A stretch of DNA of 64,000 nt from NCBI GenBank assembly GCA_037478835.1, contig JBBFLV010000001.1:417900-481899 (forward strand). Direction: 5' to 3'. The notes beneath the pieces were generated by a model. That model was not told where the DNA came from. It ran no database searches and was given only the letters and a program-made list of their open reading frames with translations. The translations under genes and the position numbers were made by a program. Within the stretch, counting starts at the first letter, position 1. Every line of letters starts with the position of its first letter. The stretch is from 630D-37 sp037478835 (GTDB lineage Bacteria > Chloroflexota > Anaerolineae > Anaerolineales > Villigracilaceae). Of the stretch, positions 17,007 through 24,630 are shown in pieces.

Positions 17007-18167
17007 ATGCGCCGCAGAACTTCTATTCCCCTCTGGCGTGATGAGCGCTTCCTGCGCATCTTCAGTCAGGTTCTGTTTCTGCTGATCCTCTTCGTATTCC
17101 TGGGCTATCTGACCAACAACATGCTCCAGGCGCTGAGACAGCAGGGGCTGGCGCTTGGATTCTCGTTTCTCCGTCTGACATCCGGTTTCGATATCGGCGA
17201 AACGCTGATCCCCTACGATCGCAGCTCCACGTACGGACGGGCTTTCCTGGTCGGTTTGCTTAATACGGCCAATGTCAGTCTCTTGGGCATCGTTTTTGCG
17301 ACGCTGATCGGGATTGTGGTCGGAGTGGCGCGCCTCTCGCGCAACTTCCTGGTGCAATTGCTGGCCCGAATCTACATCGAAGCGCTGCGGAATATCCCTC
17401 TTCTGGTCTTGTTGATCTTTATCTATAGTGGTGTCTTTCTAAAACTTCCGCAAATCCGTCAGGCGCTGTATATCGGGCCGATCATGTTCAGCAATCGGGG
17501 CGTGTTCACTCCCTGGCCGATCCCCGCCGATGGCTACCCGGCCTTTCGCTTGTTCTTGTTGTTGGGCTTGCTGGCGGCGGCATTGACCTGGTTCCTGCTA
17601 TGGCGCCAGGGTCAGAAGACCGGTCGCCCGCCGCTGACCTGGTTCTGGAGCCTGTTGGTGTGGCTTGCTTTTGCCGTCATTGGCCTGGTGGTGTTTTCTC
17701 CCTTTGAAATGGAATATCCACAAATCGAGGGCTTGCGCGTAGTAGGCGGCAAGCGATTGACCCCGGAATTCATGGCGCTCTGGAGCGGGTTGGTGATTTA
17801 CACTTCGGCCTTCATTGCCGATGTCGTGCGCGCCGGCATCCAGGCCGTCTCAAAGGGTCAGACCGAAGCCGCACGTTCCCTCGGATTGAACGGCTTTCAG
17901 ACCCTGCGCTTCGTCGTTTTTCCCCAGGCGTTGCGCGTGATCGTTCCACCCCTCACCAGCCATTACCTGAACCTGACAAAAAACTCTTCGTTGGCCGTTG
18001 CGGTAGGGTTCCCGGATCTCTTTTCCGTCTCCGGCACGATCCTCAATCAGAGCGGGCGCGCCGTAGAGGTGATTGCACTTGCCATGTCGATCTACCTCTC
18101 GCTGAGCCTGCTGACCTCGCTTTTCATGAACTGGTACAATCGCCACATTCGCTTTGTGGAGCGCTGA
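17007..18167 (+). CDS. aapQ: Amino-acid ABC transporter permease, AapQ type
   Basis: A 386-residue integral membrane protein. The extended N-terminus with a long internal loop is typical of AapQ, which is larger than HisM/HisQ permeases. The inner-membrane EAA loop, where the ATPase docks, reads EAARSLGLNGFQTLRFVVFPQALRVIVPP in the C-terminal third (shown as two overlapping parts: EAARSLGLNGFQTLRF and VFPQALRVIVPP). It should pair with the following AapM-like protein in the membrane. It lies three bases before the next gene, consistent with co-expression. Confidence 0.9.
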   Translation: MRRRTSIPLWRDERFLRIFSQVLFLLILFVFLGYLTNNMLQALRQQGLALGFSFLRLTSGFDIGETLIPYDRSSTYGRAFLVGLLNTANVSLLGIVFATLIGIVVGVARLSRNFLVQLLARIYIEALRNIPLLVLLIFIYSGVFLKLPQIRQALYIGPIMFSNRGVFTPWPIPADGYPAFRLFLLLGLLAAALTWFLLWRQGQKTGRPPLTWFWSLLVWLAFAVIGLVVFSPFEMEYPQIEGLRVVGGKRLTPEFMALWSGLVIYTSAFIADVVRAGIQAVSKGQTEAARSLGLNGFQTLRFVVFPQALRVIVPPLTSHYLNLTKNSSLAVAVGFPDLFSVSGTILNQSGRAVEVIALAMSIYLSLSLLTSLFMNWYNRHIRFVER

Positions 18168-18170
18168 GCC

Positions 18171-19376
18171 ATGAGAGAGCCATCTGCCGAAACAGCTCTT
18201 CCGCCCCCAACCGAGCGTTATACCATTTTGGGGTGGGTTTACAAGCACCTGCTCACACCCTGGTATAACGCTTTGCTCACGCTGCTCGCCCTATGGCTGA
18301 TCTATGCCATCTTCACCCCACTGCTGCGCTGGGCGTTCACCGCGGCACGTTGGGAAGTGATCGCGGTCAACCTGCGCTTGTTGATGGTCGGTCAATATCC
18401 CAAAGAGCAGCTCTGGCGCATCTGGCTCTCCGTGCATATCCTGGCATTCATCATTGGCCTAACGTGGGGGAGTCTGGCGCGTGGTCGTCGCTGGCTTGGC
18501 CTGTTCCTGCTCATCTCGCCTTGGTTGTTGGCGCTCATCCCCGGTTTCAGCACCCACACCCGCACTCATCTTCTGATTCTTCCCTTCATTGCTTTCATCG
18601 CCTACTGGCTGGCACGTCTCGGCAATCCCCAACTGCGCCGACATCTCGTTACGCTCTGGACCTCCTTTTTCATCCTGTTCATCCTGCTGATTCGCGGCCT
18701 GACTCCGCCGGACGGCTGGTTCCCGGTCGTGCCGACGAACGTTTGGGGCGGTTTGGTGTTAACGTTTTTGCTCACCGTGATCGGGATCGTCGTTTCCTTC
18801 CCGCTCGGATTGCTCCTGGCATTGGGGAGGCGCTCCCGCCTGCCGGCGATCCGTTGGGTGAGCGTGGCCTATATCGAGCTGGTGCGCGGCGTCCCGCTGG
18901 TGACGATTCTCTTCATGGCGCAGATCATGCTGCCTCTCTTCCTTCCCGGCAACATGAATATTGACCGCGTGGTGCGCGCTATTGTCGGAATCGTTCTCTT
19001 TACCGCCGCCTACCAGGCCGAAAACGTGCGGGGTGGGCTACAGGCCATCCCCTATGGTCAATACGAAGCGGCCTATGCGCTGGGCCTGAGCGGTTTCCAA
19101 ACGAACCTTTTCATCATCCTGCCGCAAGCGCTGCGCAACGTGATCCCCGTCCTGGTCGGGCAATTCATTGCCCTCTATAAGGACACGTCCCTGGTAGCCA
19201 TCGTCGGCTTGCTTGATCTGTTGGGCATCGCCAAGAGCATTCTGGCCCAGCCGGCCTACGTGGGCACGCAACGTGAAGTCTATTTGTTCATCTCGGCCAT
19301 TTACTGGCTCTTCAGCTACGTAATGGCCTATCTTAGCCAACGCTTGGAAAAAGCACTAGGAGTAGGAGAGCGATAA
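18171..19376 (+). CDS. aapM: Amino-acid ABC transporter permease, AapM type
   Basis: A 401-residue membrane protein, the second permease of the transporter. The N-terminal part holds several extra helices and a large loop, as in AapM. The C-terminal core carries IELVRGVPLVTILFMAQIML and the EAA loop EAAYALGLSGFQTNLFI with the following ILPQALRNVIPVL. It starts three bases after aapQ and ends one base before the ATPase gene, so the operon is tightly packed. Confidence 0.9.
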   Translation: MREPSAETALPPPTERYTILGWVYKHLLTPWYNALLTLLALWLIYAIFTPLLRWAFTAARWEVIAVNLRLLMVGQYPKEQLWRIWLSVHILAFIIGLTWGSLARGRRWLGLFLLISPWLLALIPGFSTHTRTHLLILPFIAFIAYWLARLGNPQLRRHLVTLWTSFFILFILLIRGLTPPDGWFPVVPTNVWGGLVLTFLLTVIGIVVSFPLGLLLALGRRSRLPAIRWVSVAYIELVRGVPLVTILFMAQIMLPLFLPGNMNIDRVVRAIVGIVLFTAAYQAENVRGGLQAIPYGQYEAAYALGLSGFQTNLFIILPQALRNVIPVLVGQFIALYKDTSLVAIVGLLDLLGIAKSILAQPAYVGTQREVYLFISAIYWLFSYVMAYLSQRLEKALGVGER

Positions 19377-19377
19377 C

Positions 19378-20121
19378 ATGAGCGAACAACCGATCATCAT
19401 CTGCCGTGACGTTCACAAATGGTATGGGCACTTCCATGCCCTGCGTGGGATCAACATGGAGGTCAAAAAAGGTGAAGTGATCGTCATCTTCGGCCCTTCC
19501 GGCTCCGGCAAATCCACTTTCATCCGTACCATCAACCGCCTGGAAGAGCACCAGAAGGGTCAGATCATTGTGGATGGCATCGAGCTGACCAGCGATACCC
19601 GCAACATCGAAGCCATCCGTCGCGAAGTGGGCATGGTCTTCCAGCAATTCAATCTCTTTCCCCACTTGACCGTGCTGCAAAATATCACCCTGGCCCCGAT
19701 CCAGGTGCGCAAATGGCCGAAGGAAAAGGCCGAAAAGATCGCCATGGAACTGTTAGAGCGCGTCGGCATTCCGGAACAGGCGCACAAGTATCCGGGACAA
19801 CTTTCCGGTGGTCAGCAACAGCGCGTCGCCATCGCCCGTGCGTTGGCCATGCAACCCAAGATCATGCTCTTCGACGAGCCAACCTCGGCCCTTGACCCGG
19901 AAATGATCAAGGAAGTGCTCGATGTCATGATCGAGCTGGCGCGCTCCGGCATGACCATGCTTGTCGTCACCCACGAAATGGGCTTTGCCAAGGCCGTCGC
20001 CGACCGCATGTACTTCTTCGATAAAGGCCAGATCGTTGAGAGCGGCACGCCGGACGAGATCTTCAACAATCCCAAAGAGGAACGTACCAAACTGTTCCTC
20101 TCTCAGATCCTCACCCACTAA
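19378..20121 (+). CDS. aapP: Amino-acid ABC transporter ATP-binding protein, AapP type
   Basis: A 247-residue ABC ATPase that powers the AapQM permease. Walker A GPSGSGKSTFIRTINRLEEH, Q-loop VGMVFQQFNLFPHLTVLQN, signature LSGGQQQRVAIARALAM, Walker B ILMFDEPTSALDPE-type region (MLFDEPTSALDPEMI) and H-loop VVTHEMGFA are all intact, matching the polar amino-acid (GlnQ/AapP) subfamily. It is the last gene of the operon and is followed by a strong intrinsic terminator. Confidence 0.95.
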   Translation: MSEQPIIICRDVHKWYGHFHALRGINMEVKKGEVIVIFGPSGSGKSTFIRTINRLEEHQKGQIIVDGIELTSDTRNIEAIRREVGMVFQQFNLFPHLTVLQNITLAPIQVRKWPKEKAEKIAMELLERVGIPEQAHKYPGQLSGGQQQRVAIARALAMQPKIMLFDEPTSALDPEMIKEVLDVMIELARSGMTMLVVTHEMGFAKAVADRMYFFDKGQIVESGTPDEIFNNPKEERTKLFLSQILTH

Positions 20122-20140
20122 ATCCATCCCAACAACAGGA

Positions 20141-20169
20141 AAGGGACACCTCCTCGGTGTCCCTTTTTT
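20141..20169 (+). terminator. Intrinsic terminator of the aap operon
   Basis: AAGGGACACC and GGTGTCCCTT form a perfect stem around a four-to-five-base loop, followed by a T6 run. Confidence 0.93.
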
Positions 20170-20255
20170 GTTGCGCCTGATTTCCCCACCAAGCGACTAC
20201 CCGCTTCATCCTGACGCCTTCGCTTAGATCACAATCTCCCTCGTCCATTTACCAG

Positions 20256-20340
20256 CCACCTAGCCATCCGTTCCCGCAATCCGACCACACAACTATCTGA
20301 CCATCCGACTACCCGACCACCCAATTCCCTAACCATCCGA
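20256..20340. repeat. Degenerate CGACTACCCGACCACC repeat (family C, reverse orientation)
   Basis: Imperfect copies of units such as CATCCGACTACCCGACCACC occupy the gap after the aap operon and run into the 3' end of the lipoprotein gene, supplying its last codons and stop. The complementary form GGTAGTCGGGTGGTCG is found at 23523-23560 and 33655-33772. Confidence 0.7.
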
Positions 20341-20856
20341 CTTAATTCTCTTCCCGTTCACCCAAAACGTATACTCTCCCGCTTCCAGCTCCAGCGGATA
20401 CTGCACCTCAAACTCTTTGAGCACCTGAATACAGATCTGATTCCCATCCACCACCGAATAGACTTCGATATACACATTCCCTTCCGCATCCGGCGGTTGA
20501 ACGCGAATGCGCAGCTGATGGCAGGGCGTCGGTAAAGCGCCGCGCAATACCAGCACATATCGCGGCGGGTAGCTCTCCAAAACCAACACATCGATAGAGT
20601 TTAGGAATGCATTCCCACGTAGTAGCCCGGCATCACTTTCTTTTGGATCGTAAGGCGAAGGCATCATGGTCGGGATGGAAACCGGAGGGGTAGGTTGGCT
20701 GCGCTGCATCGGCGTCGGCGTAAAGGGCTCGGTATACATCGGCGGCTGTTCACCACCCACCACACCGGGTTCGTCCACCACGCCGGGGGTAGCGGGAATC
20801 GGAGCGCAAGCGGCAAACAGGACGGCAACGAGTAGAAGAAAGATTGAAGAGCGCAT
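20329..20856 (-). CDS. Hypothetical lipoprotein
   Basis: A 175-residue protein with a clear lipoprotein signal (MRSSIFLLLVAVLFAAC), a Pro/Thr-rich spacer of about 50 residues, and a small beta-rich domain. That domain (VLVLESYPPRYVLVLRGALP ... ELEAGEYTFWVNG) looks like an immunoglobulin-like fold and has a possible disulfide (Cys in PTPCHQL and in NQICIQV). I do not recognise the family. The last residues and the stop codon come from the adjacent repeat, so the original C-terminus may have been replaced or slightly extended. It is alone between a plus-strand operon and the rtcB operon. Confidence 0.75.
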   Translation of the reverse strand: MRSSIFLLLVAVLFAACAPIPATPGVVDEPGVVGGEQPPMYTEPFTPTPMQRSQPTPPVSIPTMMPSPYDPKESDAGLLRGNAFLNSIDVLVLESYPPRYVLVLRGALPTPCHQLRIRVQPPDAEGNVYIEVYSVVDGNQICIQVLKEFEVQYPLELEAGEYTFWVNGKRIKSDG

Positions 20857-21001
20857 AGGTCACCTCCGCAGTCTAAAAACGATGGCAGACGGCGGAGGTT
20901 CCCTGTTTGTTCTTGTCTCGAGGGCTTTTCATCATAAAAGCCCACTGCGCTCTTCGATTAATACAAAACTCACTTGATTTCCCTTTTCATTCCATAATTT
21001 T

Positions 21002-21027
21002 TCCTGTAAATCCTGTGAATCCTGTCC
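21002..21027. repeat. ATCCTGTnAATCCTGT repeat (family A, reverse orientation)
   Basis: Three successive TCCTGT units with an eight-to-ten base period lie directly after the rtcB stop. It is the reverse complement of the element at 10775-10806. Confidence 0.6.
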
Positions 21028-21029
21028 TT

Positions 21030-22481
21030 TCATCCCTTGATCACCGCCACCGGGCGCAAGCGCGCCACCTTGCGCGCGATCCCGACGTGGCTCACCGTCT
21101 CCACCACGCGATCCACGTTCTTGTAGGCCTGCGGCGCTTCCTCGGCCAATCCGGAGAGCGAACCGGCGCGCACCTTGATCCCTTCCCCTTCCAGGCGGCG
21201 GCGCAACTCCTCCCCGCGAATATCCTTCTTCGCCTTCGCCCGCGACATCACCCGCCCGGCCCCGTGACAGGTGGACCCAAAGGCGCGGCTCATGCTCTCT
21301 TCTGTGCCCACCAACACCCACGAAGCCGTGCCCATGCTGCCGGGGATGATCACCGGCTGACCAATAGCGCGATATTCCGGCGGCAGCCCCGGTGAACCGG
21401 GTCCGAAGGCGCGCGTCGCCCCTTTGCGGTGCACGCACACCTTCACCTTCCGCCCGTCGATCTCATGGGTCTCGATCTTTCCCATGTTATGGGCAATATC
21501 GTAAACCTGGATCAACTGCCAGCCCTTCGAGAAATGCGGCGCAAAGGTCTCCTCAAAGGCCCGGCGGGCCGAAAAGGCCAGCAGCTGACGGTTGGCAAAA
21601 GCGAAGTTCGCCGCAGCGCGCATGGCTTTCAGGTAATCCTGTCCTTCCGGACTATCCATCGGCGCGCAGACCAGCTCACGGTCCGGCAATTGAATCCCGT
21701 AGCGCTTCACCGCGTGCTGGAACGATTGCACGTAATCCGTGCACACCTGGTGTCCCAATCCGCGTGAACCGCAGTGGATTTGCACCGCCAGGCATCCCTC
21801 GCGCAGCCCCATGGCCGCCGCCGCTTCGGCATCGAACACTTGTTCCACCACGTCCACTTCAATGAAGTGATTCCCGGCTCCCAGCGAACCGATCTGTTCT
21901 CGGCCGCGTTCTTTCGCTCGCTGGCTCACCTTGGAGGGATCGGCTCCTTCGATCATCCCGAATTCCTCGGTGCGTTGCAGATCGTTCTCCGTAGCGTAGC
22001 CCTTTTTCAGCGCCCAGCGCGCCCCCTCACGCAGCACCTGGTCGAGCTCGCCGGCACTCACCTGCACCACACCCTCGCTCCCCACGCCACTCGGGCAGTA
22101 TTCGTTCAGCAACGTGGCCAGCGTATCCATGTAGGGGAGCGCCGCTTCGTACTCGATCCCGGAAGCGAGCAAACGCACACCGCAGTTGATGTCATACCCG
22201 ATCGCTCCCGGCGAAACCACCCCGTGCGGATACTCTGTCGCCGCCACGCCCCCGATCGGGAAGCCGTAGCCCTGGTGCACGTCCGGCATCACCAGCACCC
22301 GCCCCACCAATCCGGGCAAAGTCGCTGCGTTGACCGCCTGCTCCAGCGACTTATCTTCCAGCACCTCCAGCAACAGCTCCTCGCTCGCAAAGACGCGCAC
22401 CGGCACGCGCATATCGCGCCGAAAAGAAGTGGGAATTTCCCACTCGTAATCGCTGATCTTGATAAAATCCTTAAGATTCAT
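21030..22481 (-). CDS. rtcB: RNA-splicing ligase RtcB
   Basis: A 483-residue RNA ligase that joins 2',3'-cyclic phosphate or 3'-phosphate ends to 5'-hydroxyl ends using GTP and manganese. Conserved pieces include LVMPDVHQGYGFPIGGVAA, GAIGYDINCGVRLL with the metal-binding cysteine, SLGAGNHFIEV, IHCGSRGLGHQ, YDIAHNMGK, and the guanylylated histidine in FGSTCHGAGRVMSR near residue 415. Full length and no visible defects. It is the last gene of an operon with a thioesterase and archease; archease is the known activator of RtcB, being nine bases upstream. Confidence 0.96.
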   Translation of the reverse strand: MNLKDFIKISDYEWEIPTSFRRDMRVPVRVFASEELLLEVLEDKSLEQAVNAATLPGLVGRVLVMPDVHQGYGFPIGGVAATEYPHGVVSPGAIGYDINCGVRLLASGIEYEAALPYMDTLATLLNEYCPSGVGSEGVVQVSAGELDQVLREGARWALKKGYATENDLQRTEEFGMIEGADPSKVSQRAKERGREQIGSLGAGNHFIEVDVVEQVFDAEAAAAMGLREGCLAVQIHCGSRGLGHQVCTDYVQSFQHAVKRYGIQLPDRELVCAPMDSPEGQDYLKAMRAAANFAFANRQLLAFSARRAFEETFAPHFSKGWQLIQVYDIAHNMGKIETHEIDGRKVKVCVHRKGATRAFGPGSPGLPPEYRAIGQPVIIPGSMGTASWVLVGTEESMSRAFGSTCHGAGRVMSRAKAKKDIRGEELRRRLEGEGIKVRAGSLSGLAEEAPQAYKNVDRVVETVSHVGIARKVARLRPVAVIKG

Positions 22482-22490
22482 GTTCGCCTC

Positions 22491-22922
22491 CTACACGTCG
22501 AATACGATTTCCGTCTCAAATCCCTGCTCCGTGCGTCGGATGCTCAGGTTGTGAAAGGTCACTGCTTTAATCGCCTTGACCAGACTGCGCAACGGGCGCG
22601 CCTTGGCCGTCGCTTTCAGATGCCAAATCTCGCCGGGGGAGATTTCGAGGACGAAATCCTCCAACAGGACGTTTTCCTGCTCCTGAGCATAAAGCAGCTC
22701 CGAGAGAAACGCCACCAAAAGGGCCTCAGCATCCGTTCCCTGGACCTCGAACACCCGTGCCGCGCTCGAAGCGTGATGCGGCCCCGGAGCTTCCTCCGCC
22801 TGCGCCCCGGCCAGGGCATACATCCCGCGCGCTGCCTCGATAAAGAGTTGCGGCAGGTCCTCGGCCCAAACGTGCAAAGCCCAATCGGCGGTATGTGGCA
22901 CTTCGCGGTATCCCATCTTCAT
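22491..22922 (-). CDS. Archease
   Basis: A 143-residue protein of the archease family, which helps RtcB complete multiple turnovers by promoting its guanylylation. Family landmarks are HTADWALHVWAEDLPQLF at the N-terminus, ALLVAFLSELLYAQE in the middle and VKAIKAVTFHNLSI near the C-terminus; the conserved acidic metal ligands in HTAD and at the C-terminal end (VFDV) are present. It overlaps the upstream thioesterase gene by four bases and sits nine bases before rtcB, an arrangement that supports the functional pairing. Confidence 0.92.
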   Translation of the reverse strand: MKMGYREVPHTADWALHVWAEDLPQLFIEAARGMYALAGAQAEEAPGPHHASSAARVFEVQGTDAEALLVAFLSELLYAQEQENVLLEDFVLEISPGEIWHLKATAKARPLRSLVKAIKAVTFHNLSIRRTEQGFETEIVFDV

Positions 22923-23359
22923 TCCCCGTTCGGACGGTAGCGATTGGGCTCAAACAGATGCGGCGCCGGGACGAAAATGCCTCGGGCGCGCACCGCCACT
23001 TGACCATCGGGCAGATAAATCTCGCCCGTCGCATAAATTTTTCGTCCTTCCTGTTTCTCCATCCGTGCCCGGCAGGAAAGCGGCTGATGGAGCGGCACCG
23101 GCTTGCGGTAATCCAGACTCAAATGCACCACGGCCACATTGTGACCGGCATACCACACCGCCGCTCCCATCGCCTCATCCAGGATCGCCGCCGAAGCACC
23201 ACCGTGGGCGTGTCCCGGCGGCCCCTGTTGGGCCTCATCGAGCACGAAAGAAGCCGAAACCGACCCATCTGCCTCGGCATACCAGGTCAGCCCCATGCCG
23301 TGCGGATTCTCCTCACCGCAAACGAGACAAATGCCGTGAAATGGTAACGCGGTAGCCAT
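22919..23359 (-). CDS. Hotdog-fold thioesterase, PaaI type
   Basis: A 146-residue thioesterase-superfamily protein. The core motif GHAHGGASAAILDEAMGAA carries the hotdog helix with the catalytic-region aspartate/glutamate, and FHGICLVCGEENPHGMGL at the N-terminus is typical of a PaaI-like subset with a CxxC pair. ATG 23359 has GGAGG eight bases upstream; the longer frame to 23440 has no support. It is the first gene of the archease-rtcB operon and its link to RNA ligation is not known. The acyl-CoA substrate is undetermined. Confidence 0.85.
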   Translation of the reverse strand: MATALPFHGICLVCGEENPHGMGLTWYAEADGSVSASFVLDEAQQGPPGHAHGGASAAILDEAMGAAVWYAGHNVAVVHLSLDYRKPVPLHQPLSCRARMEKQEGRKIYATGEIYLPDGQVAVRARGIFVPAPHLFEPNRYRPNGE

Positions 23360-23522
23360 TATGCTTGCCTCCGTAAATATTTTAACATACGCCGCTGACC
23401 AAAACCGCGCAGCAAAGCCCGCCGAGCAGAAACTGAACACCGATCGACATACATGCGATACGAGATCAAGGGATTACGGAGAAAACCAACAGCGACCAAG
23501 TTACACAACGCGCCGCCGGGGG

Positions 23523-23560
23523 TGGATGGTCGGTTAGTCGAATGGTTGGGTAGTCGGGGT
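23523..23560. repeat. GGTCGGTTAGTCG repeat (family C)
   Basis: Short run of GGATGGTCGGTTAGTCG-type units, related to those at 20256-20340 and 33655-33772. It merges with a family D remnant at 23563-23599 (CGGTCTACGGTCAACGGTCC). Confidence 0.6.
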
Positions 23561-23656
23561 TTCGCGGTCTACGGTCAACGGTCCATCGTCCACGCTCGAT
23601 GCGGCGCAGGCGATGAGGATGATGAACAGGAGGGTGAGGGTCAAAAAGCAGGGCAT
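23534..23656 (-). pseudogene. Tiny lipoprotein signal-peptide gene, probably decayed
   Basis: Forty codons from ATG 23656: MPCFLTLTLLFIILIACAAS forms a full lipoprotein signal with lipobox LIAC, then about 20 residues of repeat-derived sequence (DDGPLTVDRETPTTQPF) and a stop. GAAGG lies six bases upstream of the ATG. A lipoprotein with almost no mature domain is unlikely to be functional as such, so it looks like a gene whose body was replaced by the family C and D repeats. A genuine micro-lipoprotein cannot be excluded. Confidence 0.4.
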
Positions 23657-23697
23657 GGGAGGCCTTCGAGAAGGGCAAAGATCAGAGGAGGACTGCA

Positions 23698-23706
23698 TGA
23701 TATAAT
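23698..23706 (+). promoter_or_regulatory. Extended -10 promoter of the toxin-antitoxin pair
   Basis: TGATATAAT fits TGnTATAAT exactly. The predicted start point is about ten bases upstream of the ATG at 23725, giving a very short leader with the GAGGTG ribosome binding site at 23715-23720. Confidence 0.65.
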
Positions 23707-23724
23707 TTTTACATGAGGTGTTCT

Positions 23725-23970
23725 ATGGAAACGTTTGCGACTCTGGAAGCACTCAAGAAGGTTTTGGGTAAATCGGATGCAGAGGTGCTGGCATTGGCTG
23801 TTGAAAGTGGCGTGCGTCATCTGTGGCGTGATGTGCTGCTGGGCAAATATCTGCGCGGCGAATTGACCCGCGAAGAGGCCATCGATGCGGTGGGCATCGA
23901 TTGGGTGGAACTGGCAGAGCGCCAGAAAGCTGCTATGGAGGCCGATCTGGCATGGGCCTTGCAGCCGTAG
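23725..23970 (+). CDS. UPF0175-like antitoxin
   Basis: An 81-residue protein. The central helix pattern AVESGVRHLWRDVLLGKYLRG followed by ELTREEAIDAVGIDWVELAE resembles UPF0175 proteins, small DNA-binding antitoxins related to ribbon/helix-turn-helix regulators. It has GAGGTG five bases before ATG 23725 (an ATG at 23713 is less likely). Its gene overlaps the following PIN-domain gene by 19 bases, the usual antitoxin-toxin order, so the partner supports the assignment more than the sequence alone does. Confidence 0.65.
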   Translation: METFATLEALKKVLGKSDAEVLALAVESGVRHLWRDVLLGKYLRGELTREEAIDAVGIDWVELAERQKAAMEADLAWALQP

Positions 23971-24455
23971 CCGATGCCGGGCCGTTGATTCACCTGAGCG
24001 AGGTTGGGGGACTGGATTTGCTCGGTCAGTTTGAACCGCTCTACATTCCCGATGCTGTTTGGGAAGAGAGCCGCCGACACATGCGAGAAGGTTTAGAATC
24101 GCCGGAGGGGTGGTTTATCCTTCAAACGGTTGGCAAAGAGGCAGAAGAAGCCTTTCGCCGAGCCCATTCGCTGGAGGGTTTGCAACGGGGAGAATGCACG
24201 GCGCTCTATCTTTGTTTGGCTTTGAAGGTAGGGATTGTACTGACCGATGACTTGGCTGCGCGGCGGGCAGCAGAGAGATTGGGACTTCGCGCCGTTGGCT
24301 CGATCGGGATTGTGGCGCGTGGATGCCGTTTGGGGATGATAACGTTGGAACAAGCGGAAGTGCTGTTATGGGGATTGTATCGTGAGAGCAGTTTATTTGT
24401 CACTTCGGTGATTGTGGAGCTGGCCTTGGAGGAGCTGCGGAAAGCTCTTCGGTGA
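23952..24455 (+). CDS. DUF3368/PIN-domain toxin (VapC-like)
   Basis: A 167-residue PIN-type nuclease. VADAGPLIHLSEVGGLDLL supplies the first acidic residue, GECTALYLCL the middle one, and VGIVLTDDLAARRAAERLGL the last acidic cluster; the C-terminal LGMITLEQAEVLL is typical of DUF3368. Such proteins are thought to cleave RNA and to be neutralised by the co-expressed antitoxin. The start ATG 23952 lies inside the antitoxin gene. Longer in-frame starts from 23901 lie within the antitoxin coding region and are not favoured. Confidence 0.8.
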   Translation: MGLAAVADAGPLIHLSEVGGLDLLGQFEPLYIPDAVWEESRRHMREGLESPEGWFILQTVGKEAEEAFRRAHSLEGLQRGECTALYLCLALKVGIVLTDDLAARRAAERLGLRAVGSIGIVARGCRLGMITLEQAEVLLWGLYRESSLFVTSVIVELALEELRKALR

Positions 24456-24541
24456 GGGGCGGATGAAAGCGATGTCTGCAGTCTATCGTAGCATCTTGAC
24501 CGGTTAAGCACGTTGCGCCCCGGGAGGTATGCACAACGAAA

Positions 24542-24568
24542 GCGCTGTGCTACGGTTGAGCACAGCGC
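24542..24568. repeat. Perfect inverted repeat with seven-base loop
   Basis: GCGCTGTGCT and AGCACAGCGC flank ACGGTTG. The flank CAACGAAAGCGCTGTGCTACG is repeated almost exactly at about 24605-24623 (TAACGAAAGCACTGTGCCACG). Read on the minus strand it follows the fakA-like gene and is trailed by TTTCG, so it may act as a weak terminator. Confidence 0.6.
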
Positions 24569-24630
24569 CGAAAGGTTGGGCTATGGTTATGGTGGGCACA
24601 GGCTAACGAAAGCACTGTGCCACGACAATC

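Larger units (their letters stand above)
23360..23724. other. Intergenic region between thioesterase and toxin-antitoxin genes
   Basis: Apart from the repeats, the tiny minus-strand lipoprotein frame and the promoter at 23698-23706, I see no gene here. Confidence 0.5.

Noticed and set aside
21774..22940. A 388-codon plus-strand frame opposite rtcB and archease
   Set aside because: It mirrors two strongly conserved genes and has no recognisable domain.
24456..24630. Transposon end or attachment site suggested by near-identical direct repeats and an inverted repeat
   Set aside because: The repeats are short, no transposase or integrase is nearby, and a terminator-like role explains the hairpin.
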